The notes under the pieces: generated by a model
What the model was told of the DNA's origin: nothing
The model's database searches: none
What the model saw: only the letters and a program-made list of their open reading frames with translations
From: an uncultured Roseovarius sp.
Lineage (GTDB): Bacteria > Pseudomonadota > Alphaproteobacteria > Rhodobacterales > Rhodobacteraceae
DNA length: 64,000 nt
Reading direction: 5' to 3'
Assembly: GCA_947497295.1 (NCBI GenBank)
Contig: CANMFU010000003.1
Span: 1-64,000 of the forward strand
In this document: in pieces, positions 15,420 to 24,216 of the stretch
Numbering within the stretch: the first letter of the stretch is position 1
How the letters are laid out: each line of letters opens with the position of its first letter
Position numbers and translations under genes: made by a program

Positions 15420-16447
15420 TCCTCGAACACTCCGGGGATCGAGCGGGGCGCGCCATGCATCCAGTCGGGCACCGGCAGATCCTTTTCGCGCAGAAATTCG
15501 GGGTTGAACAGCTTGGACTGATAGCGCGAACCATAGTCGCACAGGATCGTCGCGATGGTGTGGCCCGGCCCCATTTCGCGCGCAAGGCGGATGGCGCCCG
15601 CGACGTTCACGCCGGTCGATGCGCCCATGCACAGCCCCTCGTGATGCAGCAGGTCGAACACGATCGGCAGCGCCTCGTCATCGGTGATCTGATAGGCATA
15701 GTCGGGCGTGAACCCTTCGAGATTGGCGGTGATGCGCACCTGACCGATGCCCTCGGCGATCGAGCTGCCCTCAGCCTCAAGTTCGCCGGTGGTGTAGTAG
15801 GAAAACAGCTTGGCGCCCATCGGGTCGGCTATGGCCACTTTCACGCCCTTGGGTTGCAGCGCCATGCCGACGCCCGCCAGCGTGCCGCCCGATCCGACCG
15901 CGCAGCAAAACCCGTCCAGCTTGCCGCCGGTCTGTTCCCACATCTCGGGGCCAGTGCCCTCGATATGGGCCTGCCGATTGGCAACATTGTCAAACTGGTT
16001 GGCCCAGATTGCGCCGTTCGGCTCGGTCTTGGCCAGCTCGTTGGCCAGACGCTCGGAATAGCGCACAAAGTTATTGGGGTTGCTGTAGGGCGCGGCGGGC
16101 ACCTGCACCAGTTCGGCCCCGGCAAGGCGCAGCATGTCCTTTTTCTCTTCGCTCTGGGTCTCGGGAATGACAATCACGGTCTTGAACCCCATCGACGCGC
16201 CAACCAGCGCCAGACCGATACCGGTATTGCCGGCGGTCCCCTCGACGATGGTGCCGCCCGGTTTCAGCGTGCCGCGCTTGATCGCATCGCGTATAATATA
16301 AAGCGCGGCGCGGTCCTTGACCGACTGGCCGGGGTTCATGAACTCGGCCTTTCCGAGAATGGTGCAGCCCGTCTCTTCGCTGGCGCGGCGCAGCTTGATC
16401 ATCGGGGTGTTGCCGACCGCGTCGGCCAGATCCTGTGCAATGCGCAT
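15416..16447 (-). CDS. cysK: Cysteine synthase A
   Basis: A PLP enzyme of 343 residues joining O-acetylserine and sulfide to make cysteine. The Schiff-base lysine is Lys44 in NPGQSVKDRAA, the phosphate loop is EGTAGNTGIG (residues 69-78), and the glycine loop is CAVGSGGTLAG. The start is ATG 16447 (MRIAQDLADAVGNTPMI) with GGAAAGGA upstream; an extended frame is dismissed. It is about 20-30 residues longer at the C-terminus than E. coli CysK. It directly follows trgA and trgB, the order reported for the Rhodobacter sphaeroides tellurite-resistance locus, where cysteine supply contributes to resistance. Confidence 0.93.
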   Translation of the reverse strand: MRIAQDLADAVGNTPMIKLRRASEETGCTILGKAEFMNPGQSVKDRAALYIIRDAIKRGTLKPGGTIVEGTAGNTGIGLALVGASMGFKTVIVIPETQSEEKKDMLRLAGAELVQVPAAPYSNPNNFVRYSERLANELAKTEPNGAIWANQFDNVANRQAHIEGTGPEMWEQTGGKLDGFCCAVGSGGTLAGVGMALQPKGVKVAIADPMGAKLFSYYTTGELEAEGSSIAEGIGQVRITANLEGFTPDYAYQITDDEALPIVFDLLHHEGLCMGASTGVNVAGAIRLAREMGPGHTIATILCDYGSRYQSKLFNPEFLREKDLPVPDWMHGAPRSIPGVFEE

Positions 16448-16506
16448 GGGGCGTCCTTTCCAGCGTGAAAACATGGGTCCACATTTAGGCGCGATAGCCC
16501 GCCAAC

Positions 16507-17631
16507 TCAAGCCAATGCGCGCAACCGGTCCCGCTGCCGCGCCAGCCAGAGCAGCGACAGGATCAGCGGGCCATTATCGGCCTCGCCCGTGTCCAGCAGC
16601 GTCATGGCCGCATCGAAATGCAACACATGCAGGCGGATATCCTCAGCCTCGCTGTCCAGACCGCCATAGCGGGGCAGATCGTCCGGCAGATCGGCGATGC
16701 CCACGAAATTGTGAAAGTATTCTGTAGAATAGCCCGGGGTGCAGTAGTAGCCGCCGACCCGCTCCAGCCGCGTCAGGGTCAGCCCCGCCTCCTCCATGCA
16801 TTCGCGATGCGCGGCCTCTTCGGGTGTTTCGCCGGGATCGACGCGGCCCGCCACCGGCTCCAGCATCCAGGGTCGGGGATCGCCGCGCCCATAGGGGCCG
16901 ATGCGAAACTGCTCGACCAGCAGCACGCGGTCGCGCAGCGGATCATAAGGCAGCACCAGCGCCGCATCCGTCGCTATGAAAACCTCGCGGCGCAGTGCAT
17001 CGCTCATTCCGCCCTGAAACGTTGGATAACGCAGCACGCGCGCCTCGGTGCGGTAAAACCTGGCATGCAGAACCTCGGTTTCAATCGCCTCGATGGCCCC
17101 CGCGCCGGTATCGCTGCGCAGTTTTGCCGGAACGCCGGTCGCCGCCAGATGCGACGCCGCCCGCGCGCGGATCATCGGCATCCGCCGGGCCAGATCCTGA
17201 GGACTGCACGTGCCGAAATATCCCATCGCCTCGGTCGCGGCGCGCCGGCTGATCGCGCCCCATCGCCGCGCCCAATCGTCAAGATCAAAGGGTGCGCCAG
17301 GCTGCCATAGCCCCGGTTGCGGAAAATAGACGCTGGCGCAGTGCGCTGCTCCGTCGCTGCGTACGCTGACCTTGCGCAAGTCATAGCCAAAGCCGCCCTC
17401 ATAGAAATCTAGGCGCTCCACCTCTTGTGGGGACAGATCCTTTAGCAACAAACCTTGCGCGTCCGCGCCATTCTGCGCCGTGACAGTCGGGAAAATCTGC
17501 CCTTCGGCCCAGGTTACCGCATGATCCGGCAGGATTGCCGGCTGCATGGACACCGCATCCGCGCGCGGCCCCAGAACGATCCGCAGCAGAACGATATCAC
17601 GCAAGGTGCCATACAGGAAAAGCGCGTTCAT
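16507..17631 (-). CDS. trgB: TrgB: gamma-glutamylcyclotransferase-like domain fused to NUDIX hydrolase
   Basis: A 374-residue two-domain protein. The N-terminal part (LFLYGTLRD, FYEGGFGYDL) is an AIG2/GGCT-like fold. The C-terminal part is an ADP-ribose-pyrophosphatase-like NUDIX domain with a complete box, GRVDPGETPEEAAHRECMEE, followed by AGL, and a preceding RPWMLEPVAG. The NUDIX part should cleave ADP-ribose or a related nucleoside diphosphate; the first domain's activity is unproven. Start at ATG 17631, four bases after the trgA stop. In R. sphaeroides the trgAB genes contribute to tellurite resistance. The symbol rests on this domain architecture and the conserved trgA-trgB-cysK order. 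Confidence 0.8.
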   Translation of the reverse strand: MNALFLYGTLRDIVLLRIVLGPRADAVSMQPAILPDHAVTWAEGQIFPTVTAQNGADAQGLLLKDLSPQEVERLDFYEGGFGYDLRKVSVRSDGAAHCASVYFPQPGLWQPGAPFDLDDWARRWGAISRRAATEAMGYFGTCSPQDLARRMPMIRARAASHLAATGVPAKLRSDTGAGAIEAIETEVLHARFYRTEARVLRYPTFQGGMSDALRREVFIATDAALVLPYDPLRDRVLLVEQFRIGPYGRGDPRPWMLEPVAGRVDPGETPEEAAHRECMEEAGLTLTRLERVGGYYCTPGYSTEYFHNFVGIADLPDDLPRYGGLDSEAEDIRLHVLHFDAAMTLLDTGEADNGPLILSLLWLARQRDRLRALA

Positions 17632-17635
17632 ACGG

Positions 17636-18094
17636 TCAGGTCCAGCGCCGCGCCGCATACTCGGCCAACAGGCCGCAGATCATTCCGCCAACCAGCAGCG
17701 TGGCGATAAGCGCCGGATCGACCAGGAATCGCGCATAATCCAACGCATTGCCGAAAATGGCGACCAGCGCCTCGACCGGGCCGTCGAATTTTTGTTCCAG
17801 TGACTGCTTGAGCATCAAGTTGAAGCTCTGGACAAAAAACGCCCAGATGATCAGCGCCAAAACTCCGGTCAGGCCATTGGCCAGCGCTTCGGCGTATCCA
17901 CGCCCCGCCCGGCTGCCGATGACGAACCATCCGCACAGCACACCCAAGGCGACGTTGACATAATTGAACCAGCCAAAGGCGGTGTGCGGCGGCATCAGGG
18001 GGCGGACCATGTCGGACCCGATCCAGCCCAGCACGCCCAACGCGATCGCCGCGACCAGGCGGGCAGCAGTCGGCAGGGTGCGTATCTTTGGCAT
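17636..18094 (-). CDS. trgA: TrgA family membrane protein (tellurite resistance)
   Basis: A small inner-membrane protein (152 residues) with four predicted transmembrane helices: AARLVAAIALGVLGWIGSDM, YVNVALGVLCGWFVIG, LTGVLALIIWAFFVQSFNLM and LIATLLVGGMICGLLAEYAA. The pattern MPPHTAFGWFNYVN..LG...GW between the first two helices is typical of TrgA. It begins a few bases after the methyltransferase gene and ends four bases before trgB, so the three are surely cotranscribed. Its biochemical role is not known; the family name comes from genetic work in Rhodobacter. Confidence 0.82.
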   Translation of the reverse strand: MPKIRTLPTAARLVAAIALGVLGWIGSDMVRPLMPPHTAFGWFNYVNVALGVLCGWFVIGSRAGRGYAEALANGLTGVLALIIWAFFVQSFNLMLKQSLEQKFDGPVEALVAIFGNALDYARFLVDPALIATLLVGGMICGLLAEYAARRWT

Positions 18095-18097
18095 GGC

Positions 18098-19306
18098 TTA
18101 TCCGGGCTTTGCGATGGTGATTTGCGTGACGTCGCAATTTCCTGCATGAAACGATCCGGCGCAAGAGGTCAGATAGAAATTCCACATCCGCCGGAACCGT
18201 TCGTCAAATCCGAGGGCTGCAACGCTGTCCCACTGATCGTTGAAACGGTCATGCCAGCGGCGCAGGGTCTGGCTGTAGCTTTCTCCGAATTCCATCGATC
18301 CGGCGACGGTCAGACCTGCGCGCTCGACCTCTGCGCGCAGGGCGGCAGGGCTGGGCAGCATACCGCCCGGAAAGATGTATTTCTGGATGAAATCGACGCC
18401 GCGCCGGTAAACGTCCCAGCGCGCATCGCTGATGGTGATGATCTGAAGCGTTGCGCGTTTTCCGGGGTGCAGCCGGTCGCGCACGGTCTCGAAATAAACC
18501 GGCCAATATTGCTTTCCAACCGCCTCGAACATCTCGATGCTGGCGATGCCATCATACGTGCCACGCTCGTCGCGATAATCCTGCAACTTGAAATCCACCA
18601 GATCCGAAAGTCCTGCCTTTTCAATGCGCTCTTGCGCATAGTTCAACTGCTCCTGACTGATCGTGAGCCCCGTGACTCTCAAACCACGCTGACTGGCCGC
18701 ATATTCGGCAAAGCCGCCCCAGCCACAGCCGATTTCCAGCACGTGTTCGCCCGGCTGGACCTCCATCCGGTCCACCATCGAGGCGTATTTCGCCGTCTGC
18801 GCCTTCTCCAGGCTTTCCTGCCCGGTCTCGAACAGGGCGCTGGAATAGGTCATCGTCTCGTCCAGCCAGAGGCTATAGAAATCATTCCCCAGATCATAAT
18901 GATGGCTGATATTGCGCCGTGCCTGGCCTCTGGTGTTGCCGCGCATCCAGTGGCGCAGTCGCTCGAACGCGCGCACAAGGTTCATGCCAGGAAAGCCGTC
19001 ATAGACATCCTCATTGTCGGTGCAGATGAAATCCATCAGCGCCTGCAAATCCGGGCTGCTCCACCAGCCATCAAGGTAGGCATCGCAGAACCCCAGATCG
19101 CCCTCACGGATCAGGCGCGCGAAGACATCGGTATTGTGCAGATGCACCTCGCCCACAGGGCCGGGATTGGGCCCATCGGCGCGAAACACCCGGCCGTCGG
19201 GCAGCACGAAATCCAGCCGCCCGCGGTTGATCCCCTTGGTTTTTTCGAACACCCGCGCAAAATAGCGTGGCAGGTTCTTCTGGCCGTCCGTCGAAGTCAG
19301 AATCAT
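18098..19306 (-). CDS. Cyclopropane-fatty-acyl-phospholipid synthase family methyltransferase
   Basis: A 402-residue SAM-dependent enzyme of the CFA/MMA synthase family, expected to methylate or cyclopropanate unsaturated membrane lipids. The N-terminal region (DVFARLIREGDLGFCDAYLD) is the family's accessory domain. NISHHYDLGNDFYSLWLD is the substrate-side signature, VLEIGCGWGGFAEYA (about residues 178-192) binds SAM, and SIEMFEAVGKQYW and FIQKYIFPGGMLPS are conserved catalytic-region motifs. It heads a tightly spaced run with trgA-trgB-cysK, suggesting membrane protection together with redox stress. True CFA activity versus another lipid methylation cannot be settled here. Confidence 0.88.
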   Translation of the reverse strand: MILTSTDGQKNLPRYFARVFEKTKGINRGRLDFVLPDGRVFRADGPNPGPVGEVHLHNTDVFARLIREGDLGFCDAYLDGWWSSPDLQALMDFICTDNEDVYDGFPGMNLVRAFERLRHWMRGNTRGQARRNISHHYDLGNDFYSLWLDETMTYSSALFETGQESLEKAQTAKYASMVDRMEVQPGEHVLEIGCGWGGFAEYAASQRGLRVTGLTISQEQLNYAQERIEKAGLSDLVDFKLQDYRDERGTYDGIASIEMFEAVGKQYWPVYFETVRDRLHPGKRATLQIITISDARWDVYRRGVDFIQKYIFPGGMLPSPAALRAEVERAGLTVAGSMEFGESYSQTLRRWHDRFNDQWDSVAALGFDERFRRMWNFYLTSCAGSFHAGNCDVTQITIAKPG

Positions 19307-19364
19307 ATCGTTTTTTCCGTTTCTTGGCCGATCTCGAATATCGGCAATGTCATCGCAACGCGCA

Positions 19365-20786
19365 TCAGAACGACCGGTCCTGATACGCGCTCAACGCCCG
19401 GTCGCGCCCCTCCGGCAGCGTCACAACGGGCGCGGGATAGTCATCATCCGCTGACAGCCCCCAACTGTGCGGGATCGCGTCATAGTAGCTCAGCGCGGAT
19501 TTGCTGGGCTCATCATTGCCTTCCGCGATCCACGCACGGGCGTAATGTCCCTTGGGATCGAACTTTTCCAGCTGGGTTTCGGGGTTGAAGATGCGAAAAT
19601 AGGGTGCGGCGTCCGGCCCCGAGCCTGCCGCCCATTGCCAGCCCATCGCGTTGCTGGCGATGTCCCAGTCGGTCAGATGGTCGTCAAACCACGCCTGCCC
19701 GATGCGCCAATGGGTCATCAGGTGCTTGGTCAGGTAGCTGGCGACGATCATGCGCGCGCGGTTGTGCATTCGGCCCGTCACATACATCTCGCGCATCGCG
19801 GCATCGACAAAGCGGATGCCGGTGCGCCCCTGTTTCCACGCCATGACTTCGGGCGTCCCGCCATCCTCGTTCCACGGAAAATCGTCCCACTTTTCGCGCC
19901 AGTTGCGCGTGGCAATCTGCGGCGTGTGGTAGATCAGGTGATAGGCAAATTCGCGCCAGACCAGTTCCTTGACCCATGTCTCGGCCCCCGTAGCGCCCTC
20001 GTGCAGCGCGCGCACGCCCGCGTGCCAGCATTGCGCCGGGCTGATTTCGCCAAGGGCGAGGTTTCCCGACAGGTTTGAGGTGCCGTCGATACCGGGCAGA
20101 TCGCGGCGTGTTTTATAGCGGTCGATGCTGTCCTCGATGAACCACGCCAGCCGGTCCTGTGCGGCCTGCTCGCCTACCTGCTGATACGGCAGGCAAACCT
20201 GCGCGCCCCGGTTCATCGCCGCGCCCATCTGCCAGTCGGCCAGATCGTCGCTGGCGGGCCATGCGTCGGGCGCTTTCAGACCACCGGGCGCGGACAGCGG
20301 CGCGGCAACGTCGCGATCCTTCACCGCACGCCACATCGGCGAATAGACCTTGTAATACCCGCCCTCCTTGGTCTCGACCGTCCAAGGCTCGAACAGCAGA
20401 TGGCCCGAATGGCTGCATGCATCCACGCCGTCCTCTTTCAGCGCCGCCTTCACTTGCTTGTCACGCACGATGGCCTCCGGGTCATAGAGTCGCGACCAAT
20501 GCACCGCCCCTGCCCCCGTCTCGGCCACCAGACGCTGCAGCACCTCCAGCGCGTCGCCGCGCCGCAGGATCAGGCGGCTTCCCTTGGCCTCCAGCGTTTG
20601 GGCGATCCGCTCCAGACCCAGACCCAGCCGCCACTTCGGCGCGGCGCCAAGGCTGGCAACCGTGTCATCGAGAATAAAGACCGGAATGACCGGTCCCCCG
20701 ACATCCAATGCGGCGCGCAGGGCGGGATGATCGCTCAGCCGCAGATCGCGGCGCAGCCAAAGAAGGGTGGGTTTACTATCGCTCAT
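19365..20786 (-). CDS. phr: Deoxyribodipyrimidine photolyase
   Basis: A 473-residue flavoprotein that repairs cyclobutane pyrimidine dimers with blue light. The N-terminal alpha/beta antenna domain starts LLWLRRDLRLSDHPAL. The C-terminal FAD domain shows TSNLSGNLALGEIS, WVKELVWREFAYHLI, RTGIRFVDAAMREMYVTGRM and HLTDWDIASNAMGWQWAAGS, the class I CPD photolyase pattern with NAMGWQW. ATG 20786 (MSDSKPTLLW) is chosen over an upstream in-frame Met because the conserved domain starts there. It follows the desulfurase-like gene on the same strand with 54 bp between. Cryptochrome function is possible but less likely. Confidence 0.92.
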   Translation of the reverse strand: MSDSKPTLLWLRRDLRLSDHPALRAALDVGGPVIPVFILDDTVASLGAAPKWRLGLGLERIAQTLEAKGSRLILRRGDALEVLQRLVAETGAGAVHWSRLYDPEAIVRDKQVKAALKEDGVDACSHSGHLLFEPWTVETKEGGYYKVYSPMWRAVKDRDVAAPLSAPGGLKAPDAWPASDDLADWQMGAAMNRGAQVCLPYQQVGEQAAQDRLAWFIEDSIDRYKTRRDLPGIDGTSNLSGNLALGEISPAQCWHAGVRALHEGATGAETWVKELVWREFAYHLIYHTPQIATRNWREKWDDFPWNEDGGTPEVMAWKQGRTGIRFVDAAMREMYVTGRMHNRARMIVASYLTKHLMTHWRIGQAWFDDHLTDWDIASNAMGWQWAAGSGPDAAPYFRIFNPETQLEKFDPKGHYARAWIAEGNDEPSKSALSYYDAIPHSWGLSADDDYPAPVVTLPEGRDRALSAYQDRSF

Positions 20787-20840
20787 GCCGCCTCCGGGCC
20801 AATATGCATCCGGGGGGAACATAGGGCGCGGCGCGGCAGA

Positions 20841-22067
20841 TCAAAGCACGTCGTCCAGCGCGGTCAGAAGCTGATCGATTTCGGCCCGGCTGGTGTAGTG
20901 CACGAAACTCAACCGCAGCACGCCATGGTTTGGATCAACGCCCATCGCACGCAGGGCGCGCACGGCATAGAAATCACCGCCTCCGGCCATGATGCCATGC
21001 GCCGCTAAGTCACCTGCCACCTCCGCGCCCGGGCGGTCCAGACGCACAGCGACTGTGGGCGCACGGCCCTGCGCACTGTCCGGGCCCAGCAGACGCACCG
21101 AATTGCGCGACTTGAGGTAATCCAGCAGCGGTGCCAGCAGCACTTCCTCATGGCTGCGCATCAGATCGTGCACGCCAGCGGCGCGCGCTGCCGCGTCTCC
21201 GTTCAGCCCGTGGTGATCCGCCAGCGCATCGATGTAGTCGGCCATCCCTGCGCTGGCGGCCACCTGCGCATGATCCGGCCCAGCGGGGGTAAAGCGTTTG
21301 TACAGGCTGGAGTCGTTGAAATAATGTCCCTGATTTGGCAGTTGCATCCCCAGCTCGCGCCGAATGGTCATGATGCCCTGATGCGGCCCGTAGGTCTTGT
21401 AGGCCGAAAACAGGTAAATATCCGGCCCCATCAGCCCGATATTTGGCAACCCGTGGGGCGCGTAGCTGACCCCGTCCACACAGACAAAAGCCCCCGCGGC
21501 ATGGGCCAGCGCGGTGATCTCGACCACCGGATTGACCTCGCCCACCACGTTCGAGCAGTGCGGAAAGCAGACAAGGCGCACGCGCTCGTCCAAGAGTTCC
21601 TCCAGATCGGCGGGGTCCAGATGGCCGCTGTCGGGGTCAATCTGCCATTCGCGGATCTCGAACCCCTCATCGGCCAGCCTGCGCCACGGACCGGTATTGG
21701 CCTCGTGATCCTGATTGGTGACGACGATCGCATCCCCGGGGCGCATCCACTGCGCAAAGGCGCGCGCCAGAACATAGGTGTTCTGCGTGGTCGAGGGGCC
21801 AAAGCTCAGCTCGTCGGTATCCACGCCCATCATCGCGGCAAGACGCGCACGCGCCTCGTCCATCTCGGCGCCGCCCAGCGTGGACGCCTCGTAGGGTGCA
21901 TAGGGCTGCACCTTGCGCTGGCGATAGAACCGCGTCAGCCGGTCAATGACCGGCGCGCAGGTGTACGACCCACCGGCGTTCTCAAAAAACGCCTGCCCCC
22001 GCAACGGCGCCTCACTGAAGGCCGGGAATTGCCCGCGCACGAAATCCAGATCCAATGTGGTGCTCAC
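20841..22067 (-). CDS. Cysteine desulfurase-like PLP aminotransferase (class V)
   Basis: A 408-residue class V PLP enzyme related to NifS/CsdA. The PLP lysine lies in FSAYKTYGPHQG, the aspartate pairing with the ring nitrogen is in FVCVDGVSYAPHG, and SFGPSTTQNTYVLARAF is the phosphate-binding region. The catalytic Cys loop typical of genuine desulfurases is not evident in the C-terminal third, and sequences of this 'desulfurase-like' group are often annotated without a proven substrate. GTG 22067 with GGAGAG upstream is the best start. It is separated from the upstream BCCT gene by a terminator, so it probably has its own promoter. Confidence 0.8.
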   Translation of the reverse strand: MSTTLDLDFVRGQFPAFSEAPLRGQAFFENAGGSYTCAPVIDRLTRFYRQRKVQPYAPYEASTLGGAEMDEARARLAAMMGVDTDELSFGPSTTQNTYVLARAFAQWMRPGDAIVVTNQDHEANTGPWRRLADEGFEIREWQIDPDSGHLDPADLEELLDERVRLVCFPHCSNVVGEVNPVVEITALAHAAGAFVCVDGVSYAPHGLPNIGLMGPDIYLFSAYKTYGPHQGIMTIRRELGMQLPNQGHYFNDSSLYKRFTPAGPDHAQVAASAGMADYIDALADHHGLNGDAAARAAGVHDLMRSHEEVLLAPLLDYLKSRNSVRLLGPDSAQGRAPTVAVRLDRPGAEVAGDLAAHGIMAGGGDFYAVRALRAMGVDPNHGVLRLSFVHYTSRAEIDQLLTALDDVL

Positions 22068-22106
22068 TGCCGCTCTCCGCTGATACCTTTGCGCAGAAAA
22101 CAGCAA

Positions 22107-22135
22107 AGCCCCCGGTCGCGCAAGCGCCGGGGGCT
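22107..22135 (-). terminator. Rho-independent terminator of the BCCT transporter gene
   Basis: A perfect 9-bp stem, AGCCCCCGG/CCGGGGGCT, with an 11-nt loop. On the minus strand it is followed by CTTTGCTGTTTT. It lies 30 bp after the BCCT stop and before the desulfurase-like gene. Confidence 0.75.
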
Positions 22136-22166
22136 GTGTCCTTGTTCCAGCGGCCGCTTTTTCCTG

Positions 22167-23885
22167 TCAGGACGGCGGCGTCTTTGCCTTTTCCAGCCGA
22201 AGTCCTTTGAAGATCGCCCAGCACATCACCAACAGAACCAGCGTGAAGGGCAGACCCGTTGTGATGACCGCCGATTGCAGCGCTGCAAGGCCACCGCCGA
22301 TCAGCAGCACGATAGCCACCGCGCCCTCGAAAATGGCCCAGAACACCCGTTGCGTCACCGGCGCGTCCACCTTGCCGCCGGCCGTGATCGTGTCGATCAC
22401 AAGGCTGCCCGAGTCCGATGAGGTGATGAAGAACACCACAACCAGAATAATCCCGATCGTCGAGGTGATGGTCGCCAGTGGCAATTGGTCCAGCATATAG
22501 AACAGCTTCAGCTCCAGCGCTGCATCTTTGGCCAGGGTATAACCGTCATTGACCACCTGGCTGATGGCAACACCGCCAAAAACGCTCATCCACAGCACGC
22601 AGACCATGCTGGGGATCAGCAGCACGCAGATCAGGAATTCGCGCACAGTCCGGCCCCGGCTGACGCGGGCGATGAACATGCCCACAAAGGGCGACCAGCT
22701 GATCCACCACGCCCAGTAAAACGCCGTCCAGCCCTGCACGAAATTGGTGTCATCGCGTCCGAACGGATTGCTGAGCGGGATCAGGTTTTGCAGATAGGCC
22801 CAAAGGCTGTCGGCAAAGAATGTCAGCAGGATAATCGGCCCACCGACAATCAATGTGAACAGCAGCAAAATACCGGCAAGGCCCATGTTGATTTCCGACA
22901 GCAGCTTGACCCCGCCATCTAGGCCCCGCACGACCGAAATCAGCGCAACAGCGGTGATACCCGTGATCAGCAGCACCAGCAGCAGGCTGGAATCGGCAAC
23001 GCCGCTTTCCTCGGTGTTGCCATATGTGATGCCCAGCAGGCTGCGCGTGCCCTCCGCCGCGTCGCCCGATCCATAGAGAAAGGTCAGGCCAGATGCCGCC
23101 TGCTCGGCCCCGAAGCCCAGCGATGTAGCAAGGCCGAACAAAGTGGCGAACACCGCCAGCGTATCAATGACATGGCCGGTCCAGCCCCAGACACGTTCGC
23201 CGAACAGCGGATAGAAAGCGGAGCGCAGAGTGAGCGGCAGCCCCTTGTTATAGCTGAACAATGCCAGCGCCAGCGCAACGACCGCATATATCGCCCAAGG
23301 GTGCAGGCCCCAGTGGAAAATCGTCGCTGCCATGCCCAGACGCGTTGCCGCCGCCGCATCGCCGCCCGCTGCGCCCAGCGGCGCCCAATCGGTGCGCAAG
23401 TCGCCCTCTACGGTTGTCCCCGCGAGCGACGTATCAAAATGGCTCATCGGCTCGGACACACCAAAGAACATCAGGCCGATGCCCATACCAGCGGCAAACA
23501 GCATCGCAAACCAGCCGATATAGTTGTAGTCAGGCGTTGCGTCCGAGCCGCCCAACCGGATCGAGCCATAAGGACTGAAAATCAGGAATAGGCAGAACAG
23601 CACAAAAATATTGGCCGCACTCAGGAAAAACCAATCAAAGCGTGTTGTGACAAAGGTAAACGACCATTCAAACGCTGCATTCGCCTGATCAGGCAACGCC
23701 AGTGCGAAGAACACAAAGCCCATGATCGAAATCCCGGCCAAGGCGAACACGGGGTTATGAAAGTCCAGACCGAAAGGCCCGATAGATGCTGTAACATTGT
23801 CCTGACCTACTTCGTAATTCGTATCGATCAGGTCTGCATCGCCCTCTGGTGGCGGAATTCCCTGTTCCCCCGATAAATCGGACAT
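22167..23885 (-). CDS. BCCT family (betaine/carnitine/choline) transporter
   Basis: A 572-residue inner-membrane transporter with about 12 helices, probably importing glycine betaine or a related quaternary amine or DMSP with Na+ or H+. Family motifs are clear: GMGIGLMFFGVSEPM, FHWGLHPWAIYAVVALALA, and the Trp-rich TM8 signature FYWAWWISWSPFVGMFIARV, followed by SRGRT. It has a short hydrophilic N-terminus and no long C-terminal regulatory tail. It is monocistronic: a long upstream gap and its own terminator. Substrate specificity cannot be read from sequence, though a sarcosine oxidase operon in the same window makes betaine catabolism plausible. Confidence 0.92.
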   Translation of the reverse strand: MSDLSGEQGIPPPEGDADLIDTNYEVGQDNVTASIGPFGLDFHNPVFALAGISIMGFVFFALALPDQANAAFEWSFTFVTTRFDWFFLSAANIFVLFCLFLIFSPYGSIRLGGSDATPDYNYIGWFAMLFAAGMGIGLMFFGVSEPMSHFDTSLAGTTVEGDLRTDWAPLGAAGGDAAAATRLGMAATIFHWGLHPWAIYAVVALALALFSYNKGLPLTLRSAFYPLFGERVWGWTGHVIDTLAVFATLFGLATSLGFGAEQAASGLTFLYGSGDAAEGTRSLLGITYGNTEESGVADSSLLLVLLITGITAVALISVVRGLDGGVKLLSEINMGLAGILLLFTLIVGGPIILLTFFADSLWAYLQNLIPLSNPFGRDDTNFVQGWTAFYWAWWISWSPFVGMFIARVSRGRTVREFLICVLLIPSMVCVLWMSVFGGVAISQVVNDGYTLAKDAALELKLFYMLDQLPLATITSTIGIILVVVFFITSSDSGSLVIDTITAGGKVDAPVTQRVFWAIFEGAVAIVLLIGGGLAALQSAVITTGLPFTLVLLVMCWAIFKGLRLEKAKTPPS

Positions 23886-24216
23886 GAGGATTCCTTTCTG
23901 TTCGGAGGGCAGAGGGGCAAAAACTTTAAGTATTGTGCCCTTCCGGACCTCTGGTTTTTATCTGGTCCGGCGGCATTTTTGCAGCCGTCTAATCATTCAG
24001 TAACAAAAGTAAATGGTGCGTGCCAACCGCCAACAGCAAAAATAGTTCCATAAAACGACCGGAAATTCTCAACTGCGTCATCCCAGAATAACGGTCTGGG
24101 CAGCCACGGCCTCTGGTGGGTGACCCTAAGCCAAAACGAAATGCACCACAAAAAAGAGCGGCCCGCGTCGGGCCGCTCGTGATCATTTTAAACGTGTTGC
24201 GACGCGCAAACCTGCG
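23886..24216. other. Intergenic region upstream of the BCCT gene
   Basis: About 331 bp. It contains the terminator of the htrA operon (24156-24178) and presumably the BCCT promoter. Otherwise no gene, repeat or riboswitch-like structure is recognised. It is noticeably richer in A and T than the flanking genes. Confidence 0.5.
24156..24178 (-). terminator. Rho-independent terminator of the hflKC-htrA operon
   Basis: A perfect 10-bp stem, GAGCGGCCCG/CGGGCCGCTC, with a 3-nt loop, followed on the minus strand by CTTTTTTG. It lies 38 bp after the htrA stop. This is the strongest terminator in the window. Confidence 0.9.

Noticed and set aside
15420-15632. An N-terminal extension of the MscS channel gene
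   Set aside because: The extension lies inside cysK in another frame. The signal peptide starts at the ATG overlapping the cysK stop.
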